From Amphritea balenae (GTDB lineage Bacteria > Pseudomonadota > Gammaproteobacteria > Pseudomonadales > Balneatricaceae): a DNA stretch of 64,000 nucleotides. The first letter of the stretch is position 1, and every line of letters starts with the position of its first letter. Below, piece by piece: positions 38,917 to 48,262 of the stretch. A model generated the notes under the pieces. It was not told the origin of the DNA and searched no databases. It saw only the letters and a list, made by a program, of their open reading frames with translations. The stretch spans positions 1 to 64,000 of the forward strand of contig NZ_RQXV01000014.1 of NCBI RefSeq assembly GCF_003858655.1, written 5' to 3'. The position numbers were made by a program, and so were the translations under genes.

Positions 38917-39990
38917 TTGCCGCCTGATACTCAATCGCCATCGAATTCAAAACTCTGGATTCGAATCAAACCCTTGCTGAGCCTGAGCGATCATAAACGT
39001 CCACTTGGCTATTTAATTATCTCAGCGTTGGCTGTTGGGCTGCCTGCATTTATGGGTGCCTGGTTCGATCAGTTCGCTGCAAGCATGCTTGGCTGTATGG
39101 GAGGCATGGTTATTCTCTATATGCAGCAGACAGAAATTGCTCACCGTATGATGACGCTCGCCACCTGCTCGTTTGGTTTTGCGCTTAGCTTTGCACTAGG
39201 TGTATTGAGCAGCTTTGACCCATACCTGTCTGCCGCCACATTAACACTGACCGTGTTTCTGGCAACCGCCGTTTGCCGTTTTTATTCTGTGCCACCTCCG
39301 GCCAGTTTCTTCTTCATTGTTGCTGCATGTCTTGCAAGAACACTTCCATTTGATCTGACTTTAACAGCGGAACGTACCGGTATTTTGTTATTTGGATCTA
39401 TGTGGGCCTGCCTGCTGGCTCTGGGGTATAGCTTTATACAAAGCCTGTTCAACAAACAAACTAAAGTTAAATCAGCCCTCCATGAAGCCCCTCAGGTTCT
39501 TGCCATCTCGATAGAGTCTGCGGTGATCAGTTTGTTTGTCAGCGGCGGATATTTCCTGGCGCTGCTATTGGAGATGGATAACCCCTACTGGGTTCCTATC
39601 TCAACTGCAGCCATCATGCAGGGAGCAACATTCCGCGCCATCTGGCAACGTAACGTTCACCGCATTGCCGGCACTGTTATCGGCATGGGCATTGCCTGGG
39701 TTATTTACTCATTCTCCCCGGGCCCCTGGGCGCTCGCGGCTCTGATATTACTGCTGATATTTATAATAGAAACATTGATAACCCGGAATTACGGTCTGGC
39801 GGTGATATTCATTACCCCCATAACAGTTATCTTTGCAGAGACTACTATCGCCTCTTCTGACCCAACTCAACTGCTTATCTCACGCTTCTTTGACATTATT
39901 CTCGGGTGCTTAATCGGCTATCTGGGAGGCTGGATACTGCATCACCCAAGATTCTCTCAACTAGTGAGCCGCCTGGTAAATAACCCCTGA
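38917..39990 (+). CDS. FUSC-family (aromatic acid exporter-like) membrane protein
   Basis: About 357 residues with two blocks of five to six helices. The second block (NPYWVPISTAAIMQGATFRAIWQRNVHRIAGTV, split by helix) carries the FUSC/YccS/AaeB pattern W-x-x-x-T... and R-x-x-G-T. The family exports aromatic acids or related compounds. I chose TTG 38917 because AAGGGA is 7 nt upstream; another in-frame TTG at 38842 would add 25 residues. No membrane-fusion partner gene is adjacent. Confidence 0.8.
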   Translation: MPPDTQSPSNSKLWIRIKPLLSLSDHKRPLGYLIISALAVGLPAFMGAWFDQFAASMLGCMGGMVILYMQQTEIAHRMMTLATCSFGFALSFALGVLSSFDPYLSAATLTLTVFLATAVCRFYSVPPPASFFFIVAACLARTLPFDLTLTAERTGILLFGSMWACLLALGYSFIQSLFNKQTKVKSALHEAPQVLAISIESAVISLFVSGGYFLALLLEMDNPYWVPISTAAIMQGATFRAIWQRNVHRIAGTVIGMGIAWVIYSFSPGPWALAALILLLIFIIETLITRNYGLAVIFITPITVIFAETTIASSDPTQLLISRFFDIILGCLIGYLGGWILHHPRFSQLVSRLVNNP

Positions 39991-40081
39991 TGTTTTCATG
40001 TTCCGCACACTACAACTAGCCTGAATACAGAGGTTCGACAACCTTCTAAACGCTAATTGAGAACTGATGCAGGAAATGATC

Positions 40082-41461
40082 ATGAAACACAGCCGTATTG
40101 AGCGAGATAGTTTAGGCGAATTAGAAGTACCTATTAACGCCCTGTATGCATGCCAAACCCAGAGAGCCATCAATAATTTTCCGGTCAGCGGCCAGCAGAT
40201 GCCACAAGCGTTCATACGCGCCCTGCTTCAAGCTAAAGCAGCTGCAGCAACAGCTAATGGCCAACTGGGACAGATACCTGAAAAAATGGCCCTGGCGATC
40301 TGTAAAGCTGTAGAGACACTGCTTGTTGATGGAACGTTAATGCAGCACTTTCCTGTAGACCTGTATCAGACGGGTTCCGGTACCAGTACTAATATGAATG
40401 CCAATGAGGTATTGGCAACACTGGCAAGCAATCTATATCACCATCCGGTCAATGCTAATGACCATATCAATCGTGGCCAGAGCAGTAATGACATCATTCC
40501 ATCGGTAATACATATCAGCGCTGCCGTTATGCTCACTGAAGAGTTACTGCCTGCGCTATCTCACTTAGCTATGAGTATCCGGAAAAAAGCAAAGTCTGTT
40601 GATCGCTACGTAAAAACAGGCCGTACTCACCTGATGGATGCCATGCCGGTGCGTATGAGCCAAAGCCTGGATGGCTGGGCTGAGCAGATAGAACTTAACA
40701 TTGTCCGATTACAACAATTACAGCCAACTCTGCAAACCCTCGCACAAGGCGGTACGGCGGTCGGTACAGGCATAAACACTCACCCTGATTTCGCTCGACA
40801 ATTCAGCCGCTCTATTAGTCAGATTACCGGAATGACCTTCACCCCGGCGAACAACTTTTTCAGCCAGATAAGCGCTCAGGATAATGCCGTTGCCTTATCT
40901 GGACAGCTAAAAGTAACCGCGGTATCAATCATGAAAATCGCCAACGACCTGCGCTGGATGAACTCAGGTCCCCTGACCGGTCTGGGGGAAATCGAACTGG
41001 AGCCGCTACAACCCGGCTCATCCATTATGCCCGGTAAAGTTAACCCGGTTATACCCGAAGCTGCAGCGATGGTTGCCGCTCAGGTGATCGGTTACGACAG
41101 TGCGGTGACCATTGCCGGTCAGTCAGGTAATTTTGAATTAAACGTCATGCTACCCCTGATAGCGAACAACCTGCTGAAAAGTATTCAATTGTTGGCCAAT
41201 ATCAGCCATTTGCTAGCCGACAAAGCGATCACCAGCTTCAAAGTCAATGAAGTCAGGCTTTCTCAGGATCTTGCACGCAACCCAATTTTAGTGACCGCGC
41301 TAAACCCCATCATCGGATACAAGAAGGCATCTGAAATTGCCCGACAGGCGTATCAGGAGAAACGGGCTATCATTGAGGTTGCTGCAGAGAATACCGACTT
41401 GTCAATTGAGGAACTGACAAAGCTACTGGATCCGGCAAAACTAACACAGGGAGGTTTGTGA
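40082..41461 (+). CDS. fumC: Class II fumarate hydratase
   Basis: 459 residues of the fumarase/aspartase superfamily. It hydrates fumarate to malate in the TCA cycle. The three conserved regions are visible: TGSGTSTNMNANEV (about 100), KTGRTHLMDAMPVRM and the signature GSSIMPGKVNP (about 318). ATG 40082 follows AGGA at 40071. Oxygen-stable class II, distinct from iron-sulfur fumarases. Confidence 0.93.
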   Translation: MKHSRIERDSLGELEVPINALYACQTQRAINNFPVSGQQMPQAFIRALLQAKAAAATANGQLGQIPEKMALAICKAVETLLVDGTLMQHFPVDLYQTGSGTSTNMNANEVLATLASNLYHHPVNANDHINRGQSSNDIIPSVIHISAAVMLTEELLPALSHLAMSIRKKAKSVDRYVKTGRTHLMDAMPVRMSQSLDGWAEQIELNIVRLQQLQPTLQTLAQGGTAVGTGINTHPDFARQFSRSISQITGMTFTPANNFFSQISAQDNAVALSGQLKVTAVSIMKIANDLRWMNSGPLTGLGEIELEPLQPGSSIMPGKVNPVIPEAAAMVAAQVIGYDSAVTIAGQSGNFELNVMLPLIANNLLKSIQLLANISHLLADKAITSFKVNEVRLSQDLARNPILVTALNPIIGYKKASEIARQAYQEKRAIIEVAAENTDLSIEELTKLLDPAKLTQGGL

Positions 41462-41503
41462 AGCACTTAACGCATTTGAATATCTAAACATTCAGCCTAA
41501 CAA

Positions 41504-41540
41504 GGATGATAACCTCCGGTGGCGATTATCACCCCTTTCT
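41504..41540 (+). terminator. Probable terminator between fumC and the convergent aldehyde dehydrogenase
   Basis: GG-TGATAA at 41504 pairs with TTATCA-CC ending 41533 with one internal mismatch, followed by CCTTTCTT. Weak T run. Confidence 0.4.
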
Positions 41541-41549
41541 TCTGTCAGC

Positions 41550-42986
41550 CTATTCGATCCAGCCGGTAACTGCTTTTACTTCTAGAAAATCTTCCAAGCC
41601 CCAGACTCCGCCTTCACGGCCATTACCCGACTGCTTATAGCCTCCGAACGGCGCTCCGCCGCCCATATGGCTACCGTTAACCTGCACCATACCAGAGCGT
41701 AAGCGGCGGGCCACCCGGTTTGCTTTTTCTGAATCCTGGGTTTGAACATAGTTAGTCAGGCCGTAAGGCGTATCATTAGCAATAGCGATCGCTTCAGCTT
41801 CGGTATCAAACGGAATAATCGTCAATACCGGGCCAAACACTTCCTCTCTGGCAATTGCCATCTGATTATTAACATCGGCAAATACTGTAGGTTTAACAAA
41901 GTAGCCTGTTTCCAGTCCATCAGGCTTACCTGTACCACCTGCGACAAGCCGGGCACCTTCATCGATACCTTGTTGAATTAACCCCTGGATCTTATCGAAC
42001 TGTAGTTGTGATACCACAGGACCAATATGCCGCCCTTCAACAGAAGCCAGATCGACCTGGGTTTTAGCGGCCACATCCGCCGCGGTCTGTACCGCCTGAT
42101 CATAGATAGAGCGTTCCACCAGCATTCTGGTCGGCGCATTACAGGACTGGCCACTGTTGTTAAAACAGTGTCGTACGCCGCGGGTTACCGCCTTTTCATC
42201 AGCATCGGCAAAAACGATGTTGGCACCTTTACCACCTAATTCAAGGCTAACCCGTTTTACTGTATCCGCTGCATTTTTAGAGATAGCGATACCCGCCCGG
42301 GTCGATCCTGTGAATGACACCATATCGACCAGCGGATGCGCGGTTAGCTGAGAACCAACCCCCACACCATCCCCATTCACCAGATTGAATACACCTGCGG
42401 GGAAACCAGCCTGATCAATCATCTCGGCAAACAACATAGAAGAGAGAGGCGCAATTTCAGAGGGTTTAAGCACCATAGTGCAGCCGGCAGCCAGTGCCCC
42501 AACAACTTTAAGAACCACCTGATTCATTGGCCAGTTCCAGGGCGTGATCAGCGCACAAACACCAATCGGTTCATGCAGAATACGGTTATCTGGCGCATGA
42601 CCACCTAAGGGCTTCTCGAATTCATAAGCTTTAAGCGCTCGCGCCAGATTCTTAATATGAGCCGCTCCGGCACCACATTGAGCCGTACTGGCCAGAGCCA
42701 TTGGCGCACCCATTTCACTTGAGATCGCCTCGGCCATTTCAGAGGCCCGCTCCTGATAAATAGCCAATAACTTATTTATCAGATCAAGACGCTGATCCTT
42801 AGTGGTCTGACTCCAACTGTCAAACGCGCTACTCGCAGCCTCTATAGCCGCATTAGCATCAGCTTCGCCGCCTAATGATATAACCGAACAAGCCTTCTCG
42901 GTTGAGGGGTTAATCACCTCAAAATCATTCGCTTTAACAGGATCTACCCACTGACCATTAATATAAAACTGGCGCTTATCAGACAT
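41550..42986 (-). CDS. NAD(P)-dependent aldehyde dehydrogenase
   Basis: 478 residues, ALDH superfamily. The catalytic cysteine is Cys282 in GQSCNAPTR and the general base Glu249 in SLELGGKGANIV; NWPMNQ near 151-156 binds the cofactor. It oxidises an aldehyde to an acid in the cytoplasm; the substrate is unknown. It lies 138 bp downstream of the sigma-54-dependent regulator on the same strand, and a possible sigma-54 promoter precedes it. A role in processing aldehydes from amine oxidation is inferred from context. Confidence 0.92.
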   Translation of the reverse strand: MSDKRQFYINGQWVDPVKANDFEVINPSTEKACSVISLGGEADANAAIEAASSAFDSWSQTTKDQRLDLINKLLAIYQERASEMAEAISSEMGAPMALASTAQCGAGAAHIKNLARALKAYEFEKPLGGHAPDNRILHEPIGVCALITPWNWPMNQVVLKVVGALAAGCTMVLKPSEIAPLSSMLFAEMIDQAGFPAGVFNLVNGDGVGVGSQLTAHPLVDMVSFTGSTRAGIAISKNAADTVKRVSLELGGKGANIVFADADEKAVTRGVRHCFNNSGQSCNAPTRMLVERSIYDQAVQTAADVAAKTQVDLASVEGRHIGPVVSQLQFDKIQGLIQQGIDEGARLVAGGTGKPDGLETGYFVKPTVFADVNNQMAIAREEVFGPVLTIIPFDTEAEAIAIANDTPYGLTNYVQTQDSEKANRVARRLRSGMVQVNGSHMGGGAPFGGYKQSGNGREGGVWGLEDFLEVKAVTGWIE

Positions 42987-43013
42987 TTACATATTTCCTT
43001 ATTCAAAGACTGA

Positions 43014-43031
43014 AGGCAGACCCGCTGCCAC
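43014..43031 (-). promoter_or_regulatory. Possible sigma-54 (-24/-12) promoter for the aldehyde dehydrogenase
   Basis: Read on the minus strand, TGGCAGCGGGTCTGCC has GG and GC exactly 12 nt apart as required. The -12 part (CTGC) is imperfect and the predicted transcript start leaves a short leader of about 18 nt. Confidence 0.4.
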
Positions 43032-43124
43032 TTCAAGCACAATACAGCCTAACTTCATGTAATAACTAGAGATATAACTTAATAACAGTATCTACAACCA
43101 ACACTGTATGACAATAGTTTAACG

Positions 43125-45089
43125 TTACTCATCTAACTGCTTTAGTTTTCTGTACAAGGTTGCACGGCTAATTCCTAACTCATTGGCCGTTGCCGAAATA
43201 TTACCTTCATGCTGTTCCAGCACCTGCTGAATTGTCATTAACTCAGCATCTTTCAGGGTGCCGTTAGCAGCATTCAACTGTATAGCACCGGAAACCGGAA
43301 GCTTCGAACTACTCAACTCTTCAAGGAAATCATCACTAATATGGCTGCTGTCGATAACCAGTTCATCGGGCTCCATAAAGGCGATCGCCACACGTAAGGT
43401 TGTTTCAAGCTGACGTATATTGCCGGGCCAGTGATAACCTTCTAGCTGCAGCATCAGTTCATCGGCGATCTTTATTTGTCGACCATCCGGGGTTAACTGA
43501 TGCAGAAAGTGACTAATAAAGTCCTGTTTATCTGTACGATCCCGGAACGCTGGGATTCGCAGGCACACACCATTGAGCCGATAATAGAGATCTTCCCGAA
43601 AACTGCCCTCTGCTACTAACGCCTTTAAATCACGATGCGAGGCACAAATAACCGCTATATCCAGAGCGATCTCATCCGCGCCCCCCAGTGGTGCGATAGT
43701 GCGTTCCTGAAGTACTCTTAACAATCTTGCCTGAAGAGCTAACGGCATATCACCGATCTCATCGAGAAACAGAGTACCGGACTGAGCCTGTTCTAAACGA
43801 CCGACCATGCCGCCCTTACGGGAGCCGGTGAATGCGCCCTCGCGATAACCAAACAGCTCTGATTCGATAAGCCCCTCAGGGATAGAAGCACAGTTAACCG
43901 CTATGAAAGGCCCGCTACTGCGACGACTATCAAGATGCAGCGATTTTGCCATCACCTCTTTACCGGTGCCGGTCTCCCCCTGAATCAACACGGGCAGTTC
44001 ATGGGCCAGCGCACGACTCCCCATGCGCACGCCTTTCTGCAGTCTGGCATCCAGTCCGGCCAGTTCAACCAGATCCGGGGCCTCTATTTCCGGTAATTTG
44101 CTGGCCGTACGGGAAGTCTTGGCTGGGGCTTTTGCAATTGAAGCGGGAAAACTGTTTGGAAAGTGCAGCAGTTCACAAACAAAATCGCCACTGCGGGTAC
44201 GTAACTGTCCCCGACCTTTACGATGCAGATCGGTCAAAAGAGCTTCAGGCCGGACTCCGAACAACTCTTCCAGGTTTCTGCCAACTAACTGCTTACGCTT
44301 ACGGTTGAGTAGCTGACAAACCTGTTCATTCGCGGCCTGAATATAACCATCCAGTTCCAGGGCCAGTAGCCCTTGCCAGGACGATCGCAGGTATTCTGGA
44401 CGGCTATGCACACTAAGCACTATCTGTTGCTGGAACTGACCGCTGAACATCCGGTTTTCTATCGAACGAACCGCCTGCTGTACCAGACTCATATTCGGAG
44501 GCAGTTCCCTGTTATCGGTTGGCGAGGTCAGATCAAGTACCCCCAGCACATCACCGGCGGCGTCGGTAATAGGTGCAGAACAACAGGAAAGGTATCCGGC
44601 ACTATCTAAGAAATGTTCATTTCCGGTAATCATAACCGGCGTACGATCGACCACAGCGGTACCTACCGCATTAGTGCCTCTCAGATCCTCTTTCCAGTTT
44701 GCCCCCGGTTGCAACGCATATTTCATCTGCGAGTCCAGATAACGCTGCTCACCTTTGACACCCAGAATCGTCGCATCAGCGTCGGCCAACATAACTAACC
44801 CGCCGACTGAGGAGAAATACTCTACCAGTTGTTTGACCTCCGGATGTGAGGCCTCGATCAGGGGACGGTTTTTAGCTTTCAGATCCGCAATACTGTCCCG
44901 GGACAGGTTTTCCAGATCAAGCGGTGACTCACAATTCAGGCCCGCCTCAACACTGCGTAACCAGGAATCTTCAATTTCACTACGTAGGACACCACTAGGG
45001 ACTTCGCCTTCCTGCACCAGGTGCTTTCGGGCATTTTTGACGGATTGCTCTGATTCGGTAATTAAACAGGAACTGCTCTGCTTATTCAT
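43125..45089 (-). CDS. Sigma-54-dependent transcriptional activator, AcoR-type (GAF-PAS-AAA+-Fis)
   Basis: 654 residues. The N-terminal GAF-like sensor (about 60-220; LRGTNAVGTAVVDRTPV is the AcoR family hallmark) is followed by a PAS-like region (about 235-300), then the AAA+ domain with Walker A GETGTGKE, the sigma-54 contact loop GAFTGS and Walker B LFLDEIGDM, and a Fis-type HTH (ISATANELGISRATLYRKLK). ATG 45089 has GAGG upstream. Related activators respond to alcohols, ketones or amines. The neighbouring QHNDH and aldehyde dehydrogenase genes carry -24/-12 elements, so it is the likely activator of amine catabolism here. Confidence 0.93.
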   Translation of the reverse strand: MNKQSSSCLITESEQSVKNARKHLVQEGEVPSGVLRSEIEDSWLRSVEAGLNCESPLDLENLSRDSIADLKAKNRPLIEASHPEVKQLVEYFSSVGGLVMLADADATILGVKGEQRYLDSQMKYALQPGANWKEDLRGTNAVGTAVVDRTPVMITGNEHFLDSAGYLSCCSAPITDAAGDVLGVLDLTSPTDNRELPPNMSLVQQAVRSIENRMFSGQFQQQIVLSVHSRPEYLRSSWQGLLALELDGYIQAANEQVCQLLNRKRKQLVGRNLEELFGVRPEALLTDLHRKGRGQLRTRSGDFVCELLHFPNSFPASIAKAPAKTSRTASKLPEIEAPDLVELAGLDARLQKGVRMGSRALAHELPVLIQGETGTGKEVMAKSLHLDSRRSSGPFIAVNCASIPEGLIESELFGYREGAFTGSRKGGMVGRLEQAQSGTLFLDEIGDMPLALQARLLRVLQERTIAPLGGADEIALDIAVICASHRDLKALVAEGSFREDLYYRLNGVCLRIPAFRDRTDKQDFISHFLHQLTPDGRQIKIADELMLQLEGYHWPGNIRQLETTLRVAIAFMEPDELVIDSSHISDDFLEELSSSKLPVSGAIQLNAANGTLKDAELMTIQQVLEQHEGNISATANELGISRATLYRKLKQLDE

Positions 45090-45225
45090 TACGCCAGGCC
45101 TCTTGTTTTTGTATTAGCGGCACTAAAAATAAGTATATTCACCTACTGTAACACTGATCAATTTTCAGTCAATCTATCCAGCTATAACAATCCTCTCAAA
45201 GGCTGGATAACCGACAGTTTTAAAA

Positions 45226-45259
45226 CAAAAAAACCAGAGTACAGATAACTGTACCCTGG
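45226..45259 (-). terminator. Intrinsic terminator downstream of the porin
   Basis: On the minus strand, a CCAG-x-GTACAG stem with ATAA-type loop is followed by TTTTTTTGTTTT. It lies about 360 bp after the porin stop, so the tandem repeats in between would be transcribed in the 3' untranslated region. A second inverted repeat, GCTGACC/GGTCAGC, lies at 45312-45338. Confidence 0.8.
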
Positions 45260-45377
45260 AAAGGAGATAGACAAGTTGCCGTGAACAACCCGACTACCGA
45301 GGTTGAAGGTAGCTGACCTTTTCTTACAAACGGTCAGCCGATTGAACGTCAATGAAATTCCGAGCAAAGACACAATT

Positions 45378-45611
45378 TTGAAAGCGGTTAACACATCACT
45401 ACGACCTAAAACCGCACTTTTGGTGCTTTCAGTGAAGCTGAGAGCAAGGCAAGCGCTACAGGCATATGGTTCATATGTCGAAAGCGATTAACACAGCACT
45501 TCGCCCTAAGCTGCACTTTGGGCTTTCAGTGAAGTTGCAGAGCAAGGCAAGCGCTACAGGCATATGGTTCATATGTCGAAAGCGATTAACACAGCACTGC
45601 GACTTCACTGG
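45378..45611. repeat. 98-bp tandem repeats after the porin gene
   Basis: Two full units (45378-45477, about 100 bp; 45478-45575, 98 bp) and a partial third (from 45576) share TCGAAAGCGATTAACACAGC and GCAAGGCAAGCGCTACAGGC followed by CATATGGTTCATATG. The sequence is not coding in any sensible frame. It resembles intergenic repeat families seen in Oceanospirillales genomes, from memory only. Confidence 0.85.
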
Positions 45612-45620
45612 ACGCACAAT

Positions 45621-46943
45621 TCAGAAGAAATACATCAATACACCCTGTAGATACAGGTTACTGTCGTCATTGCCCTGAGCGGTGATAACATCAGCACCAT
45701 CTGGCTTGTAGTAACCCACCATCGGACTGAATATAAAGTTATCGTTGATGGACCAGAGGGCATACAGATCGATCTCACTACCGGAATGGTCGGCCGCATC
45801 GTTCTGCTTACCAAACTCCCAGTACTGTAAACCTACTGTCAGATCTTCACGAGGTTGCAACGTAAGTTCGATACGGTCCACGTCGTTGCCACTATTGGCC
45901 GGTCCTGCATAGTTTGAGGCAACCTCACCCTGGAACCAGGTACCGAAGCCACGGGTAAAGCCGAAAAACAACGGATCAAATGCTTCGTTCTTTGCCGTTG
46001 ATGAATCATCACCGGAGAATACCGCATGACGATAATTCACATTAGGCGACCAGGGCATGTCCGCGAAGGTCCAGCCCGCTTCCACATACCAGGCACTGGC
46101 ATCGTTTGTTATCGCCGTATCGCCGCCACTTTCATCAACATATTCAAACGACAGGAACAGGTTTTCTACCCCCATACTCCCTTGCCCACGCAGGCTGACA
46201 ATATCCATACCGTCACGCTGATCCCAAGCGCCCAGACCGGTTCCCGCATCAACATCCAGCACTGTCATATAACTTAAACCTAAGGTGCCTTTCAGATCAT
46301 CCACCAGCTCTATATTGATACCTGCCAGTTCGGTGTTCTGGTGATAGGGATTATCTGACTGCAACCAGAACAGATCACCGCGCAGCGCACCTTGCGGGTC
46401 AACTTTTAAAACAGCAGTCTTATCAAAACTTTTCTGGCCTGCCAGATAATAAGCACCACCACGATCAACATCGGCGCCCGGAATATCACCCAGACTGATC
46501 GCATCACCGGCTATAAGAAAACCATCACCCAGCATAAATTGCTGTCGACCCAGAGAGAGATCAAACAGACCATCAGCACTCTGCCAACCAACAAAAGCAT
46601 TCTCTATTTTCAACTCACTTTCATCGCCAGCGGTCAGGCCTGCAGCATCACCATCACCACGGGTACCCAGAGCGATTAAGCCCAGCCCACCATAGACAGC
46701 ACCACTATCCAGAGCATTCCGGCCCACCAAATCGCCTTTAATATAGGCCTCCTGCCAATCATTTCCGCCCGCTACACCGGTGTAGTTTTCATCGGTGGAA
46801 AATACGCCGGCCATCGCCTCAACGTTGAACTCAAGGGTTTTACCCTCCTGCTCGTAGATAGGTGCCGCCTGGATCGCACCAGCCAGCATCACCGATGCAG
46901 CCAGGGTGTTAACTTTCAGGAATGTACTGTTATTTTTGTTCAT
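45621..46943 (-). CDS. Outer-membrane porin, alginate-export (AlgE-like) family
   Basis: About 440 residues: a signal peptide (cleavage near AIQA-APIY), then alternating beta strands and loops ending in phenylalanine (GVLMYFF), typical of outer-membrane barrels. LSLGRQQFMLGDGFLIAGD is the alginate-export family pattern. ATG 46943 has GGAA upstream and precedes the signal peptide directly; the in-frame TTG at 46994 is poorer. It lies 176 bp after the QHNDH beta gene, beyond a terminator. Uptake of amines for QHNDH is inferred from position only. Confidence 0.85.
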   Translation of the reverse strand: MNKNNSTFLKVNTLAASVMLAGAIQAAPIYEQEGKTLEFNVEAMAGVFSTDENYTGVAGGNDWQEAYIKGDLVGRNALDSGAVYGGLGLIALGTRGDGDAAGLTAGDESELKIENAFVGWQSADGLFDLSLGRQQFMLGDGFLIAGDAISLGDIPGADVDRGGAYYLAGQKSFDKTAVLKVDPQGALRGDLFWLQSDNPYHQNTELAGINIELVDDLKGTLGLSYMTVLDVDAGTGLGAWDQRDGMDIVSLRGQGSMGVENLFLSFEYVDESGGDTAITNDASAWYVEAGWTFADMPWSPNVNYRHAVFSGDDSSTAKNEAFDPLFFGFTRGFGTWFQGEVASNYAGPANSGNDVDRIELTLQPREDLTVGLQYWEFGKQNDAADHSGSEIDLYALWSINDNFIFSPMVGYYKPDGADVITAQGNDDSNLYLQGVLMYFF

Positions 46944-46989
46944 TCTCAGATTCCATTGCTGTTCTTTTGTTTGAATTTCACTTTTTTCT

Positions 46990-47039
46990 GACAAAAAGAT
47001 CCCCCAGACGGCTTAAATTAAAAGCCGCCCTGACGGGGG
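46990..47039 (-). terminator. Intrinsic terminator of the QHNDH operon
   Basis: A long stem on the minus strand (CCCCCGTC... to ...CTGGGGG, with AAGCCG/CGGCTT near the loop at 47001-47039) followed by ATCTTTTTG. Located 80 bp after the beta-subunit stop. Partial read-through into the porin remains possible. Confidence 0.85.
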
Positions 47040-47119
47040 TAATGTGCAGAGTGATTTGGTAAAAAATGTGCCGGCTAATCTGCTTGTGAGAGTCGCCGGT
47101 TCAGACTGTTCAGCAGACC

Positions 47120-48262
47120 TTAACGGACGAATACCTGAGCGGTTGTAGTGGACATATCACCACCGGGTAACTCAATAGTATTCAGACGTTCAAGGCTATC
47201 GGCATCGAATACCGCTACATGGTTATGGGTACCGGCCAGATAGACCTTACTGCCGGTCTGGTTGACCGTGACACAGTAATAGGAGTGATCCAGTTCAGCC
47301 GCCTGTATCAACTCTTGTTTTTCAATATCGTACTTCGCCAGGCGGTTCAGCACCCCATACATAATATTAGGATCCTTTGGCGAACGGGTACCGGTGAAGT
47401 AAATTTCGGTAATAGGCCCGAAATCCTTAGTTTCAGTCGCGCCGGTATCCAGGTTTATATTGAAATAACCGTACAGCCAGTCAGCAGTATTCAGATCTTC
47501 TGAGCCCTCCTGAAAACGTGCAGTGGTGTAAAGAATGGTGAAATCCTTGGTAGGTGTTTGTACCGCCCACACATTCAACACATCAGGCTGAACATAGCGC
47601 TCACGCTCCCAGTTACGGCTTGGAACCACCACTTCATATTCACCGGTCTGGACATCCATCTTGTAGATATCTGCACCCGCCATATACAGGCCACCATCTT
47701 TACCGACCTGCATCGCAGTAACGAGACGCGGCGATGGCAATACCCGGATCGGCTTGGCATCCAGACCACCATCGGTGCTGTACACCGCCAAACGAGTCGG
47801 TTGCACCCGGTAGTGATCCCGCTCCATCAGTGTAGGATTCTGTATCGTATACAGCTCTTTGCCGTCATAGCTCAGCGCAAAGGCGTAGATGGTTTTAGTC
47901 CGTTCTTTAGGATTTAACGCCATTTTTGCATGGAAGGTTACATCACAGGTATCCATGTCGACGCCGTAGATATCTTCATAACCATTATTGAGGATATAAG
48001 CAGTTTTCTTATCCGGTGCCACCTGCAATGCTCCCGGACCAAAGCGGTCGGGCATATCACAGGTTTTATAAACGGAATCCGTTGCCAGATCTAACACATG
48101 CATCTGATTCGGGTAGTTAGCTACCACCATATATTCACTACCGGCTTTGAGCGCCGGTCCCTGCGCTGCAACCGCTGTTGAGCCAGTTAAAGTAGCCAGC
48201 CCCAGTGCAGTTGTAGCAAGCACTGCGGACATAGAGCGACGCAATTTTTTTTTGTTATTCAT
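47120..48262 (-). CDS. qhpB: Quinohemoprotein amine dehydrogenase, beta subunit
   Basis: 380 residues: signal peptide (cleavage near AVAA-QGPA), then a seven-bladed beta-propeller with YVTN-like repeats (YMVVANYPNQMHVLDLATDSV; VYLAGTHNHVAVFDADSLERL). It is the periplasmic propeller that packs against alpha and gamma and shapes the active-site entrance; it holds no cofactor. I chose ATG 48262 because AGGA lies 9 nt upstream; the in-frame ATG at 48271 is within that site. Between gamma and beta lies a broken duplicate of the gamma 3' end. Confidence 0.93.
   Translation of the reverse strand: MNNKKKLRRSMSAVLATTALGLATLTGSTAVAAQGPALKAGSEYMVVANYPNQMHVLDLATDSVYKTCDMPDRFGPGALQVAPDKKTAYILNNGYEDIYGVDMDTCDVTFHAKMALNPKERTKTIYAFALSYDGKELYTIQNPTLMERDHYRVQPTRLAVYSTDGGLDAKPIRVLPSPRLVTAMQVGKDGGLYMAGADIYKMDVQTGEYEVVVPSRNWERERYVQPDVLNVWAVQTPTKDFTILYTTARFQEGSEDLNTADWLYGYFNINLDTGATETKDFGPITEIYFTGTRSPKDPNIMYGVLNRLAKYDIEKQELIQAAELDHSYYCVTVNQTGSKVYLAGTHNHVAVFDADSLERLNTIELPGGDMSTTTAQVFVR

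Noticed and set aside
45303-45678. Two short plus-strand frames over the 98-bp repeats
   Set aside because: They arise from repeat translation, are not in a common frame between units, and one runs into the porin antisense.
47219-47917. Plus-strand frames opposite the QHNDH beta subunit
   Set aside because: Antisense shadows of a well-recognised gene.
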